Counted from the first letter of the stretch, positions 14,401 through 20,750 are shown. The stretch is DNA of 64,000 nt from Marinobacterium sediminicola (GCF_022343685.1 NZ_CP092123.1:2480001-2544000); one strand, 5' to 3'. A program made the numbers and translations. Notes: generated from the letters alone by a model not told the origin.

Positions 14401-17400
14401 TTCATGCCCAGGCTGGTCAGGAAACTTGCGCTGAAACCGTCAAAAGCCGTCAGCGCGTTATAGAAAGCCCCGGCGGCCGATGCCACCAGATTCAATGCGC
14501 CGGCGATATCGGCACCGGACAGGTTCGACAGTCCGAAATCCAGCTTCGTACTGCTGCTGCCATCCCCGATGCTGAAACCGGACCAGTCACCCAGCGACAG
14601 GTCCAGGCCGGTGAAGTCCCAATTGCCCGTCAGCAGAGTCGGCAGCGTCATGTTGCTGAATGACACGCCCTTGAAGCTGCCGAACTGGAAGGTGTCATTC
14701 TCGGCACCAGACCAGCCGGACAAGTCCAGTCCGGAGAAATCGGCCCAGTCAAAGCTGAGTTTGGGCGCATCCGGCAGACTGTCCCAGGCCGACTTCAGGT
14801 TGGCAAAGAAGCTGCTGCCACCGCTGACACCGGTCAGGTCGATACCGACAAAATCGGCCCCACTCAGCGACCAGGTAATATTGCTGTTGAAACTGAAATT
14901 ACCGAAATCGACATTGCGGAAAATACCCGACAGCACGCCGCTCGGCAGCGTCACGTCAGACCAGCGTGAACCGGTCCAGTCCACCGCGCCAAAGGTCGCG
15001 CCGGTGAAGTTGACGTTGCTCAGGGTCGACCAGCCCAGCTTCAGGCTGCCCAGGTTGATGCCGCTGAAATCCAGACCACTCAGGTCCCAGCCGGAGAAGT
15101 CGAAACCGCTCAGGTCGATACCGCTGGCCCAGGTGGTTGCGCTTCCGGTCGTGGCGCTCGGCAGAGAACCCAGCGAAATGCGAGACAGCATGCCGGTGAT
15201 ATTGGCCAGCGTGCCGGTGACATTACTCCAGTCCACATCCAGCGCCAGCGCCTTGGACAGGTTAACGCCCGTCAGGTTGCTGCCGTCGAATACCACACCC
15301 CGCAGGTTGACACCGGACAGATCGAAGCCGCTCAGGTTGACGCCGGAGAAGTCGAGACCGGACAGATCCCAGCCGCTCCAGTCCTTCACACTCCAGCCGG
15401 ACAGATCAAGACCGCTGCTCAAACGACTGGCGCTGGACGCCTTTGAGCCGAACAGGCTGCGTAGATCAACATCCACGATCATGCCGGTCAGGTTGGTGTC
15501 GAGGTCGAAACGCAGGTCGCTGCTGAACCAGCTGGACCAGTTCACATCCAGTGCCAGCGCGTTCGACAGGTTGGCTCCGGACAGGTTGGAGCCCACCAGA
15601 TCCGCCCAGCGCAGGTTGGCGCCGCTGAAGTTCACGCCACTCAGGTTGGCGCCATGCAGGTTGATGCGGGACAGATCGAAGCCGCTGAAGTCGGTACCGC
15701 TCAGGTCCACACCGGAGAAGTCGATGCCGCGCAGGTCGATACCGCTCCAGTCAATGCCAGTCAGGATGGCGCCGTCGAAGATCGCCTTGCGCAACAGGCT
15801 GGCTCCGTCAAACAGCGCACCGGTCAGATTGGCACCGCTGAAGTCTACGCCCGACAGGTCGAGGCCACGGAAGTTCGCGCCCGCCAGATTGGCACCGCTG
15901 AAATCGAAGTTACGCAGGGCGTCTCGGCCAAAGCCGCTGAAATCATAGCCGGCGAAATCGAATCCGCTCCAGTCCAGACGGCTGGTATCGAAGGGGATCG
16001 AGAAATCCTTGGCAAACAGCTGCTGCAGGGCTTCGCCGAGCCCGGACAGAGTTGGAAACTCGGGATTGATCTCTCGGGTAAAGCGCGCTTCATTCAGGTA
16101 GGCCTCAGCCGCCTGCTTAAGCTTGAAAACTTCGATGCTGGTGGCATCACTGCTGTCGCTGTCGAAGCCCAGCAGTTCGTTAATGCTCTTGTCCAGACCC
16201 GGAAGCTTGCTGTTCAACGCATCGGCTGACAACGCGGAGTTACCGGACTCATCAACCGTCTGCAACAGGTCGAGAATCTGCTGTTTCAGGTTGTCGGTAA
16301 TGCGGACGTCCAGATACATTTCGGGCGTGGCTATCTCCCACTCCCCGGTATCCGCATTTTGCGTGATCAGCTCAGGCGCCCTGAAGATCAGGGTTGGCAA
16401 GCCGAAATCATTGAGATTGAAGCCCGCGCCCTCTGCATCCAGCAGCAGGCTGCCGCGCAGGTTGGAAGTCGCGGTCAGCTCAGCCAGTCCGGACAAGCCA
16501 CCGGCATTGGTGATTTCAGTGGCCGTCAGTCGGTTCAGACCGTCGTCATTATTCGGGTCAGCCAAGGCCACCTGTGCAGCTGCACGCAGGTCGATGATCC
16601 CTTCATGTACCTTGATATCGGCCAGACCGGCAAGCGACAGGCTGGCATCCAGACCGGTCAGCGCCAGGCGTGCACCCGCATCCAGGCGATTGAGACGCAG
16701 CCATGACTCGGTGTCAAAGCTGCCGCCATTCGCGATCAGGTCGACGCCGAGATCCGTGTTCAACGCAGCAACAAGACGTGCCACGGCTGTTGCGGCAAAC
16801 TCGAACTCCGGCGCGAGTTCACCGGCTTCCACCGGCAGGTTTGTGTGATTCAGCGCGAAGTCCTGTGCCACCTGCTTGTCAATATTGACCTGCAGGTTGA
16901 ACAGCAGCCCCATACCATCCGCCGAGAAACTCAAGCCGCCCTGGAAGGCAAACAGGGGACCGGAAGCACCTTCGGTAAAGACCTCGTCCAGCGCGAACGG
17001 CGCCATGGCCGCTTCATAGGCGGCACGAGAGGCTTCATTCATGGCTGTCAGGCTGTCATACAGTGCACCACTCAAAGCCGATGTCACAGCATCGAGAATC
17101 GCGGCCGCATCGGCCCCGGCGGCGGTAACATCGTTGATGATGGCAGCACGCAGGTCAGCGCCCACCAGGCTGGCACCGGTCAATACGGCACCGGTCAGAT
17201 CAGCACCGGCCAGATTCAGGCCGTCCAGCACGGTGTCGGTCAGGTCCACACCGGCCAGAGACGCACGGGCGTAAACGCCTTTGAGTTCAGCGGGCAGGTC
17301 CGCGACGCCGCTCAGGGAGGCACCGGTAAAGTCCGTAGTATCACTCAGGATTGCACCGGCCAAAGAGGCACCATTGAGGTTGCTGCCTGCCAGTGAAGTT

Positions 17401-20400
17401 CCGCTCAGGTCAATACCGGTAAAGTCGAGGTTGCTCAGATCCGCACCGGACAGGTCATAACCGGCCAGGCTGGCGCCTTCAGCCAGCAGCACCAGCGCAC
17501 TGCTCAAATCATTGAGCGTAAGATCAGAAGTATCAACTGTCGCCGCAAACGCCAGCGTATCAGCCGCAACTCCCAGTGCCGCATCAAACTGGGCACCATA
17601 CACAAATGCCTTGGCCAGGACCGCGTTGGTCAACTCAGCCCCCTGCAGGTCAGCCCCCTGCAGGTTGGCACCGGTCAGGTCGGCTCCGGTTAGAATTGCA
17701 TCGTTCAGGTCCAACCCGGACAGATCAAAGCCGGACAGGTCATAGCCGCTCAGATCGGCTGCACCAGCGGCCAGGTCTACAAGATCGGGAAAGCCATCGG
17801 CAGCTTCCAGCTCAGCGATAGCACCGTTGAGAATCGCACTCTGAACCCTGGTGGTACTGCTCACCAGTGAACGTGAGAAATTGGCCGCGATCAGGGACGC
17901 CGCCGTCAAGTCGGCACCGGTCAGATCAGCCGCATTGAAGATGGCGCCACGCAGGTCCAACCCAGCCAATACCGCACCCGTCAGGTTGGCAGCACTGAAA
18001 TTGGCATTACGCGCCGTTGCCTTGCTGTTGCTATCACTGAAGACGGCACCAGTCAGATCGGCACCGGCAAAATTGGCACCGCTCAGGTCAGCGCCGATGA
18101 AACTGGCGCCGCGCAGATCGGCCCCACTGAAATCGAAACCACTCAGATCAAGCCCGCTGAAGTCGGTATAGGCCAGCATGGCCCCGTTCCAGTCGGCCTG
18201 GGCCGGATCAAAGGGCATGGCCGCTGCGGACAATAGATACTTGTTCAGGGCATCAACCAGTCCGCCCACCGTTGCCGTTTCGCTGCCGGTACTCAGCGTC
18301 GTGCTGTCGAAATAGGCCTGCGCTGCCGTTTTCAAGTCAAAGATACGGCTCAGCGTGTTGACACTGCTGCCGTCGACAGAGAAAAGATCGGCAAGAGAAG
18401 CACCCAGCCCGGGCAATTCAGTGGTAAAGAAGTCGTTGTTGAGAACGAAGTCGCCGCTGTCCTTAAGGCGGTCCAGTGCCGCCAGAATATCGTCCGCCAG
18501 TGACTGGCTGAGTTCGATATCGAAGCTGATATTGGGCACATTGACGAGCAGGATATCCTGCTGGTAAACGAACAGCTGGTCCGTTTCCAGTACCAGTCGC
18601 GGCGTTCCCAGGGAAGACAGGTCATAGCTGCCGAGGGTCGCACTCAACGGCAGCTCGACATTGAGTGAGCCAGTGCTCCAGCTGTCCAGTTGCAGCGTGT
18701 TGTCGATATCCGCACGCTGCTCCGCATCCAGCACGGACTGGTCGATGGCAAAGCCAGCCTCGGCCTCCAGTCGCAAAGAACCTTCCGTCACCCCGATGGT
18801 GGCAGCTGAGCCAAACAGGGCTTCGCTCAAGCCAACACTGAGATCCAGGCTGTCGGCGCTGGCCTCGATCCCCAGGTTCAGGGGCTGCATCCGCAGGAAG
18901 CCACTGCCTGCGGCATCCGCAGGGTTCAGCGATGTAAACTCATCCAGTTTGATACCAGCCGAAACGGCACCTTCAAGGCTCGCCGTCACATTGACATTGG
19001 AAATGGCTGTCAGCTCGAGCCCAGCCTGAGCCAGCTCCTGCTTGAGACTTTCATCAAGCACCGGGGTGGCGGTGAGGGTTTGCTCGGCATCGAAGGTCAG
19101 GTCCAGACGCAACTCGGACCAATCATGGAGGCCCGCCTCAACGGTGAACAGGTCACCGGCAACCAGGCCGTTCAATTCGGCAGCGACCGCATCCGCCAGC
19201 GCACCCATGTCAGTGATGCCGGAAAGGGTATCGTTGCTGATGGTCAACAGGTCATTGAGGAAGGTCGTCGCGGCACCTTCGGCCGTGCTCAGCGGATTTT
19301 CGCTGAATCCCTGAGCCAGCATTTCGCTCACGGACAGCCCCAACAGTGGCAGCTCTGCCAGCAACACGGAATCATCCAGCAACCCGGATACCAGATCGCT
19401 CCAGCTGCCCAGACTCTCGGTGAGTTCAGCCACCATGCTGTTGCCCAGCGAAATGTGGCCGGTCATGGATTCGATTCCGGCCAGGGTATAACTGCCCTGG
19501 TTGGTCACGGTGGTACTGCGGTCCGCATTGCGAACCACGGTGACGGGCGCCACGCTGTTCAGGAACACCGCCTTGTCCGTGCCTGCTGAGTCGGTCACGG
19601 CCTCCAGAAGGGTGCCGTCTGCCAGGCGGTACTCATCGTTGCCCTGGCCGCCAATCAGCGTGTAGGTGCCACCGGTTGCATCAAAGGTAAAACTGTCGGT
19701 CTCACTGCCAGCAGCATAGCTGACCGTCACGGAGTCACCATTGATAGTGAACACCAGGTCACGGGTTATGGCAGAAAAATCGAGGGTATCATGTCCGCCA
19801 CCACTGGTGGCCGTATCGATGCCCCAGTCGTCGACGAAGACAAAGCGGTCCCCGTCAGCCGTTCCGCTAAAGGTCTGATCGGTCGCATCCGAGGTAAAGT
19901 CGGCCAAGAGGCCTTGCCAGTCGCCGCCATTGAGCAGCATGGCAGCATCAATGACGCCTGACTGTACTTCCAGGTTCCAGTCTCCACCCAGTGCCTCGCT
20001 ACCGGTCACATCCTCGGATGCCGCCACGTCCGCACCGGTCATATCCGCCAGGGCCTGTACCAGAGCCTCTCCCTCTGCATCGCCGGCAACAGAACATCCA
20101 TAGATCAGGATATCGCCCTGCTCGGAAAGCGCTTCGCCCCAGGCCAGCAGACTGTCACGGTACTGCTCCAGCGAATCAAGTTCGAGCTGAGTATCGCCCA
20201 ACGTGACCTTGCCATCGGCACCGTGCGATAGCAGATGCACGGCATCCAGTTCATCGTAGCGGCTCAGCCACTGGGCGATCTGTTCGACACCGTCGCTTTC
20301 GCCATCCAGGTAAACCACTTCGTAACGGCTGGTTTCATGGGCAGAGCCGGACAATGCCTGCTGGATGAGCATTTCAGCGCTCTCGACCCGCGGATCGACA

Positions 20401-20720
20401 AAAATCACCTGATTGATAGTCGAGTCGGCGGTAACCTCATCAACAGGGCTTTGTACTGCAGCGCCCATCTGCAGACTTCTTTCTGCCTCCAGGCTCAGAT
20501 CGATGATCGACTCCTGAGCCTGCTGCTCATGTGCAGGTGGCACCACCATGAGATCACCGGAAAGCAGGTAGCGCGGCTCCATCGGTTCGATGACACTGGT
20601 CGGCGTACGTTGCGTCACCACGACCTGAGTCTCCAAAGACTTGCGAATCATGCCCTGCCACTGTTTCAGTGCCAGAGAACGCAAATGTCCCTTTCTAAAG
20701 CCCTTGAGTGCACTACCCAT
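1..20720 (-). CDS. Giant LEPR-XLL / DUF4347 / pentapeptide-repeat surface protein (3' end outside window)
   Basis: One frame stays open for 6,906 codons from an ATG at 20720, preceded by GGAG six bases upstream, and runs off the left edge. There is no Sec signal peptide. Residues 46-56 carry MEPRYLLSGD, a variant of the LEPR-XLL motif of giant secreted proteins. Residues about 105-270 match DUF4347 (IFVDPR near 106, YGCSVA, then GGDWNLE). Residues about 275-415 are RTX-like (GGGHDTLDFS, GGQGNDEY). Four half-modules follow between about 830 and 3900. Each joins a pentapeptide-repeat block (SGADLSG, TGANLSG types) to a beta-rich domain with an EF-hand-like loop such as DPNGDGKLSLSE near 2267. 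The rest holds repeats of about 95 residues ending in (I/V)xFxG. The gene follows a TolC-type channel gene after 30 bases. Type I secretion and a surface role are inferred; the C-terminal secretion signal is not visible. Confidence 0.9.
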   Translation of the reverse strand, partial: MGSALKGFRKGHLRSLALKQWQGMIRKSLETQVVVTQRTPTSVIEPMEPRYLLSGDLMVVPPAHEQQAQESIIDLSLEAERSLQMGAAVQSPVDEVTADSTINQVIFVDPRVESAEMLIQQALSGSAHETSRYEVVYLDGESDGVEQIAQWLSRYDELDAVHLLSHGADGKVTLGDTQLELDSLEQYRDSLLAWGEALSEQGDILIYGCSVAGDAEGEALVQALADMTGADVAASEDVTGSEALGGDWNLEVQSGVIDAAMLLNGGDWQGLLADFTSDATDQTFSGTADGDRFVFVDDWGIDTATSGGGHDTLDFSAITRDLVFTINGDSVTVSYAAGSETDSFTFDATGGTYTLIGGQGNDEYRLADGTLLEAVTDSAGTDKAVFLNSVAPVTVVRNADRSTTVTNQGSYTLAGIESMTGHISLGNSMVAELTESLGSWSDLVSGLLDDSVLLAELPLLGLSVSEMLAQGFSENPLSTAEGAATTFLNDLLTISNDTLSGITDMGALADAVAAELNGLVAGDLFTVEAGLHDWSELRLDLTFDAEQTLTATPVLDESLKQELAQAGLELTAISNVNVTASLEGAVSAGIKLDEFTSLNPADAAGSGFLRMQPLNLGIEASADSLDLSVGLSEALFGSAATIGVTEGSLRLEAEAGFAIDQSVLDAEQRADIDNTLQLDSWSTGSLNVELPLSATLGSYDLSSLGTPRLVLETDQLFVYQQDILLVNVPNISFDIELSQSLADDILAALDRLKDSGDFVLNNDFFTTELPGLGASLADLFSVDGSSVNTLSRIFDLKTAAQAYFDSTTLSTGSETATVGGLVDALNKYLLSAAAMPFDPAQADWNGAMLAYTDFSGLDLSGFDFSGADLRGASFIGADLSGANFAGADLTGAVFSDSNSKATARNANFSAANLTGAVLAGLDLRGAIFNAADLTGADLTAASLIAANFSRSLVSSTTRVQSAILNGAIAELEAADGFPDLVDLAAGAADLSGYDLSGFDLSGLDLNDAILTGADLTGANLQGADLQGAELTNAVLAKAFVYGAQFDAALGVAADTLAFAATVDTSDLTLNDLSSALVLLAEGASLAGYDLSGADLSNLDFTGIDLSGTSLAGSNLNGASLAGAILSDTTDFTGASLSGVADLPAELKGVYARASLAGVDLTDTVLDGLNLAGADLTGAVLTGASLVGADLRAAIINDVTAAGADAAAILDAVTSALSGALYDSLTAMNEASRAAYEAAMAPFALDEVFTEGASGPLFAFQGGLSFSADGMGLLFNLQVNIDKQVAQDFALNHTNLPVEAGELAPEFEFAATAVARLVAALNTDLGVDLIANGGSFDTESWLRLNRLDAGARLALTGLDASLSLAGLADIKVHEGIIDLRAAAQVALADPNNDDGLNRLTATEITNAGGLSGLAELTATSNLRGSLLLDAEGAGFNLNDFGLPTLIFRAPELITQNADTGEWEIATPEMYLDVRITDNLKQQILDLLQTVDESGNSALSADALNSKLPGLDKSINELLGFDSDSSDATSIEVFKLKQAAEAYLNEARFTREINPEFPTLSGLGEALQQLFAKDFSIPFDTSRLDWSGFDFAGYDFSGFGRDALRNFDFSGANLAGANFRGLDLSGVDFSGANLTGALFDGASLLRKAIFDGAILTGIDWSGIDLRGIDFSGVDLSGTDFSGFDLSRINLHGANLSGVNFSGANLRWADLVGSNLSGANLSNALALDVNWSSWFSSDLRFDLDTNLTGMIVDVDLRSLFGSKASSASRLSSGLDLSGWSVKDWSGWDLSGLDFSGVNLSGFDLSGVNLRGVVFDGSNLTGVNLSKALALDVDWSNVTGTLANITGMLSRISLGSLPSATTGSATTWASGIDLSGFDFSGWDLSGLDFSGINLGSLKLGWSTLSNVNFTGATFGAVDWTGSRWSDVTLPSGVLSGIFRNVDFGNFSFNSNITWSLSGADFVGIDLTGVSGGSSFFANLKSAWDSLPDAPKLSFDWADFSGLDLSGWSGAENDTFQFGSFKGVSFSNMTLPTLLTGNWDFTGLDLSLGDWSGFSIGDGSSSTKLDFGLSNLSGADIAGALNLVASAAGAFYNALTAFDGFSASFLTSLGMNEVVLDDVFGTPLSGPAFAFTPSFTPNGTESVSLGFRIQVNQDLMSRLEFAIGLDDLGMEALTALGSFDVSGTAMARLVVALDLEAMVEVPLVKQGTLVGDLPVPAFSDTEVLVGLNRFDVGASAGLYGFTATLEVVNLGTVSVLDGELALSVAGRVGLADPNGDGKLSLSEVSALKAADPTGWYRNVITLTPAARFDAGFRVEVDPGITIGGSSFTDMLGNLIVNVNSDQLFITDDNGNARFNSPAVTLDVALTTTQRDQLLSVLQQFKSVGDSALDSDFLNTVIPGLNKTLSELFTVSGDQSVLSALFNLQTAAEQYFQSSTLGFGGTTGTETATIRGLAAALNEALAKASAMPFSPVQSDWSGAQLAWTDFSGMDLRGFSFVGADLRGANFTGADLTGVNFAGANLTGATFATYGADGKVTSGAVLRDANLRGATLSGLLLAGLDLRGAVFADTDLSGVDLSAASLVAANFSRATVSNTTRVAGALFTGELAKELKAAGDYLSAVRLDPASGLADLSGYMLDGFDLSGLDLSKVDFTNASLAGASLREAVLDVTRLGGATLDQALIYKAQFENAAADVQALLDDAIAFGTELSGLDFSDPASLLDQLKSIGASAGSLSADLSGFDLSGFDLSGIDFSNLNLAGARLNGAEFAGANLATAILDDTTSFIAASLADVQGLPDVLKGNFERANLAGADLTGKVLDSLNMAGADLTGAILTDASLTLANLRGAVLANIEAAGADAAAQLDALTSALNGAVYDELTRFNAASAETLKAAMAPFALDDVFTEGAEGPLFSFLGGLQINADGITLGLNLQVNIDTEVSREFMLDTADLPAEAQQLAPEFNLSAMASARLVAALNADLGVDIASGSEGTFSLDSESWLRLNRFDAGVRLAVSELDASLSVAGLANVSVSEGVIDLRAAAQLTLTDPNNDDGLNRITSTERGSTAWADLVELQTTSNLRGSLLLNAEGAGFNLNDFGLPTLIFRAPELISRNAETGDWEVASPDLFLDVRITETLRDSILELLGSIDDSGNSALDNAVLNGKIPGLDKSVNELLGFDSDSSEAASIDVFNLRDAAAVYLNDFSYTTEFPSLSGLVEALNLALSRDLTIPFTTSQTDWSGYDLSGFDFSKLGIDALRNFDFSGANLAGANFRGLDLSGVDFSGANLTGALFDGASLLRKAIFDGAILTGIDWSGIDLRGIDFSGVDLSGTDFSGFDLSRINLRGANLSGVNFSGANLRWADLVGSNLSGANLSNALALDVNWSSWFSSDLRFDLDTNLTGMIVDVDLRSLFGSKASSASRLSSGLDLSGWSVKDWSGWDLSGLDFSGVNLSGFDLSGVNLRGVVFDGSNLTGVNLSKALALDVDWSNVTGTLANITGMLSRISLGSLPSATTGSATTWASGIDLSGFDFSGWDLSGLDFSGINLGSLKLGWSTLSNVNFTGATFGAVDWTGSRWSDVTLPSGVLSGIFRNVDFGNFSFNSNITWSLSGADFVGIDLTGVSGIGNFLTNIRSAWTSGGSSTPLDFGWVDFSGLDLSALTSLSADLFQFGSFRGADFSGMKLPNIGMDWNFSGLDLSLGNWDGLTIDGTYKLNLDGARLLGAALDIGSYIGSAAGAFYDALTSFGAATAEFITSLNMDQAVLDNVFDEPLDGPRIAISPMFDTSGSEVILGFNLISNIDQLFNFGFDFALGDVLTLGADGLGRFVLALDLDAGIAVATRTGSTPVGDIPLPEPGDSDIFFNLNRFDTGVALDLFNIEAILSAADFANAGITEGEFSVRVAASITAEDPDNSDGKGRITLSDLSAAGFDGVFDLTPAMSLAGRFVLGGDLGGFNVSDWGNPVLTITSNIVNGTFAPDYFFDVSIDAATVRANLEDLFAKVASVGSSLDGSSFLDSVLPFLDKSLGDMLKSEDGRTLGDLLSFQRVSVDASGNEVRTSVLDDYYASAGDHTYSGLINWLRDFLGATGVYSDLESLLPNQYGESQQGPFTIGGGLFIDDQNEIQHLSVDAGATGGSFSLSFSQGGASYNTAAINYDPTDTAATATAIKNALWAEMGALFDAEADLTVVYDAVAGAYAIAFGGNWAGTNVSQLRVDGSNLTGGQARITTAQQGGSRGLSLDLGLNLGKMLSLPFNLGTGLEELGFALKGDGTLDLDALVNLDLSFGLAFDSLADLTTGDSYFFQARDISAQVVAGTDSFNAGVSLGVLDAEIDNGSVHFVADASVNVKDSVAADAVGQRVSLADFLAASSMSDLIDAQATIWAEADFPLKANLFGGDLTKLTGGENPSIEVYWGSEAVPIDMELISGTDPVIVKKNLTNLASLTNMTPAMMVQMLVNIGDFLNQFRDSEAFQIPIPFTGSDLGDAFDFAYGWTKVLNEKLQGVLSFDLTSEEPISPRLSGDVAFDLVLQRPGDLAPSLYTVTLLQAETSGFTHINELAEYISGRIAEATNGALQLQDSLPQWVSETTETDTTNTDSSSNSSAAVTGTAANVTEGQAGGEPVNAELRFELGTATGTLSLAYKDRAEQNLAITASMSDIEIANALAETFATATGTVADNIQITGSRGEGFRIEFAGAVSGRAFTADDFTYSMDVPSTATSSVTETVASSTGSSETQVLAISGYASGKFELQLMGQTTDPIRYIADPTGNLQAKMIRQALEKIAGVGNVKVTFPQKDPLDPTGKKLNYGSAPKFLIEFQGELANKDVPKMSVYYGSMKAGTYVPSGETRGVTIVELEQGQNASGEVQTLTVNADPSNPARFDLSWSYGGTTWSTGASGTLSSDMSASALKTALLNATSGGSKLGDLTGLEIGVKQVTSGSWEISFGGVADGQNLAQLTVTNLTNATTPDVSLGTSREAYLRNEVQDILLGASVGDYRIQLGNGGTLSESFAATASAAELQAILEALPEVGVGNVKVTGDAQRWSVEFTGRLAGQNLPALQLTPLQSIALEPVMAAVGETVSQVVEIKFADESTYSVSVDIANMSVADAQQALLGALEQLEGVGAGNVSLIAVDTPEGEDQRWDVMFVGDLAGKTIQALNLNVTLTVTAGGSTESTNSQIEGQEILSSLIQVGTSELRPKNDGLTWGKLNIRPVNVDDFVYVGIIPSAGVLIEPVLAGGEASGLNEVQRLTVNDAVSGSYTLSLAFSGGEPLQTGPISANADAATIQSALNAALGSNGSVTVALANDQQNNVFEITFGGALAKTDVPLLDAEFSELRAFAGAEAVTYTLQDGQAQSDERVARDEVQRLTFNNVTGGRYSLMMEVDGSYYNLQEPLEVLPAEADLDAWLTEQGIDATGLSLHEKRAMELQKALKLAFSSGTRAIADVDVSVVAVPGETASAFSYDIQFSGALGDRNLPTLLVFHGLQSVDTTTDYGNGSQALGFGDYGRKAETEIGPKFNTLEDFATVLADAINELLPSGETFNIAARFDPVAMDFMFDVSLSPSLPALELPLGLSIDDLDPLASLDLSGLLAINGGVDLTTTIGLDFNRPQNFQITSGVLMSAELMGNVSGGVNTGFGQFLQDPAKAYDPEPYQKDPDTGDVILDGNGDPVANSNYNPTVDASFSVRFDNDSYTVTIAAADQKDNTSLDHLLADIRAALSGTSVHAKSALSLLGYQNLGQAIDLSLDTGANQLALTFYGKTITEVAIAPDQGATVSAFESLFGTATLKAQIQMSKVSLPGSLTLDNGSAFDLIIDGADDQSTDGITTATHDNRITVGILQGTYTPEELKSALNSALAAISGSALGPLESKVGNLGQALSFDLGTAADGKPVLILNTLGEHIASLRFAAQDHDPLVRHFGFVADALNKAGGVSVYLEDTLVGARLVAGVEQFEGSASIGFVDLSMENMLAQIDAGVNVRLLDGPDGTPGGRVYLDELIDAATLKNSLLGMRGDFNLTAGGTKALIAAPSGGETGVLSEDVGLAITLESESLNEGRPIELQVKLLASATLGNSSVADLANDLNTAIDAAIDRWSNENAGKLTSQQVADLKSHTWVSAGDLQRYDFLEKETFVTPNAALHFVAPTLASMRVEGRRLLNEYISPVTFSDSNYTIGSQPMANLIIDGISLDAGDLSLLPPDVDPRIEISLPIIDVWNGALSLSEAVDVRVIGADALTGFGDLSWVQIIEGLRMASNLLSQFETFSFLDQDIPVIDLSVNDMFDIAVELARAVEEVGNNPATGVGQLQEVLADSFGLPIYDPSRPDVFGVSLEYDAASNAVMLNIPYEIDLLDKTYPIALDLATLGELIGGSALKDLMGSVGSIVDVGGDALVNLQSTAMINIALGLDLASGAMFVYDYFDGGTTDNLDDDTGTFARLGMEVNGTALAFNASLGLFSLDVKDGTADIVAQAGVYLGDDPNGAAGQGDGRHYLGSAISILTLQDGESVALIWDTTSTPTGFTLSGQGTTADAWTVKADKDDAFRLHFTVGGEHYYTQSLARSFDAETVQAYVEEALLFGGKALKGAVSVEQIDADDPSMGWKIVVSGAGFDGKTLDLGVQQLRSEADGGPLGELNEMQWVRIPSGSGGTFTLSATVDGKTYTTGNIDWNAGATAVATALRTALTTGPNAIAGADVSVSLHNAAKPQDGWEIEFTGTLAGRGLPLLEADSGALTHQGAVTAIPVVVSNSAGVVNQTRLMMVAATGGTFDLSFTYGSTTQTLTNLAWDITAEELQSALNTKMGGGYTGIVVANDNDNGGFLISFDGAALVGKGVTVSVDGSKLTSSPFGALFRDVTVDFEGSANVMLPGYVTLPNEIFMLGRELGLIDSSLSNPIYLGDIEIQINSLNDLMNGLIAGESVSSVQFTTAGDYDTAYT
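9600..11060 (-). repeat. Pentapeptide-repeat block 4 of the giant protein
   Basis: This segment encodes residues about 3221-3707. It is the counterpart of block 2 and contains copy B of the near-identical 1,103-bp segment. The region outside that segment has diverged clearly from block 2. The next domain has a DPDNSDGKG loop near residue 3895. Confidence 0.8.
9892..10994 (-). repeat. Near-identical 1,103-bp internal duplication, copy B
   Basis: This is the partner of 14821-15923 and encodes residues about 3243-3610 of the giant protein. It differs from copy A at one base (10726). Confidence 0.9.
12190..13345 (-). repeat. Pentapeptide-repeat block 3 of the giant protein
   Basis: This segment encodes residues about 2459-2844 and is a diverged counterpart of block 1, about 4.9 kb downstream. 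The same lead-in (MPFSP, then DWSG) and the same order of units are visible, and a calcium-loop-like DPNNDDG motif follows near residue 3035. Confidence 0.8.
14530..15995 (-). repeat. Pentapeptide-repeat block 2 of the giant protein
   Basis: This segment encodes residues about 1576-2064. The units are less regular than in block 1 and are rich in tryptophan (DWSG, GWDLSG). Short non-repeat insertions separate sub-blocks. It contains copy A of the near-identical 1,103-bp segment. The following domain carries the best EF-hand loop in the protein, DPNGDGKLSLSE. Confidence 0.8.
14821..15923 (-). repeat. Near-identical 1,103-bp internal duplication, copy A
   Basis: This segment aligns without gaps to 9892-10994 at an offset of 4,929 bases (1,643 codons, in frame). 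Reading both copies, I find one difference: T at 15655 against C at 10726 on the plus strand, which changes Arg to His in copy A. Identity stops abruptly at both ends while the flanks are only moderately similar, as expected from recent gene conversion or unequal recombination. Confidence 0.9.
17150..18225 (-). repeat. Pentapeptide-repeat block 1 of the giant protein
   Basis: This segment encodes residues about 832-1190. It opens after a conserved MPF(D/S)P lead-in and runs as consecutive five-residue units such as SGLDL, SGFDF, SGADL, RGASF and IGADL, with the usual central L or F. Such units are known to form a right-handed quadrilateral beta-helix. It is followed by a domain carrying a DPNNDDG calcium-loop-like motif near residue 1387. 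Confidence 0.8.
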
Positions 20721-20750
20721 AATTATCTCCGTGCGATTTCGTCAGATCGC

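Noticed and set aside
9600..18225. Short regularly repeated DNA resembling a CRISPR array or minisatellite
   Set aside because: The 15-base periodicity comes from pentapeptide codons; there are no constant repeats with unique spacers and the frame is open throughout.
471..20206. Many long plus-strand open frames rich in Pro, Ser, Arg and Lys (for example 9643-11034 and 14569-15948)
   Set aside because: They are antisense shadows of the giant minus-strand gene. Their apparent repeats are the reverse complement of pentapeptide units, and they lack ribosome sites and recognisable domains.
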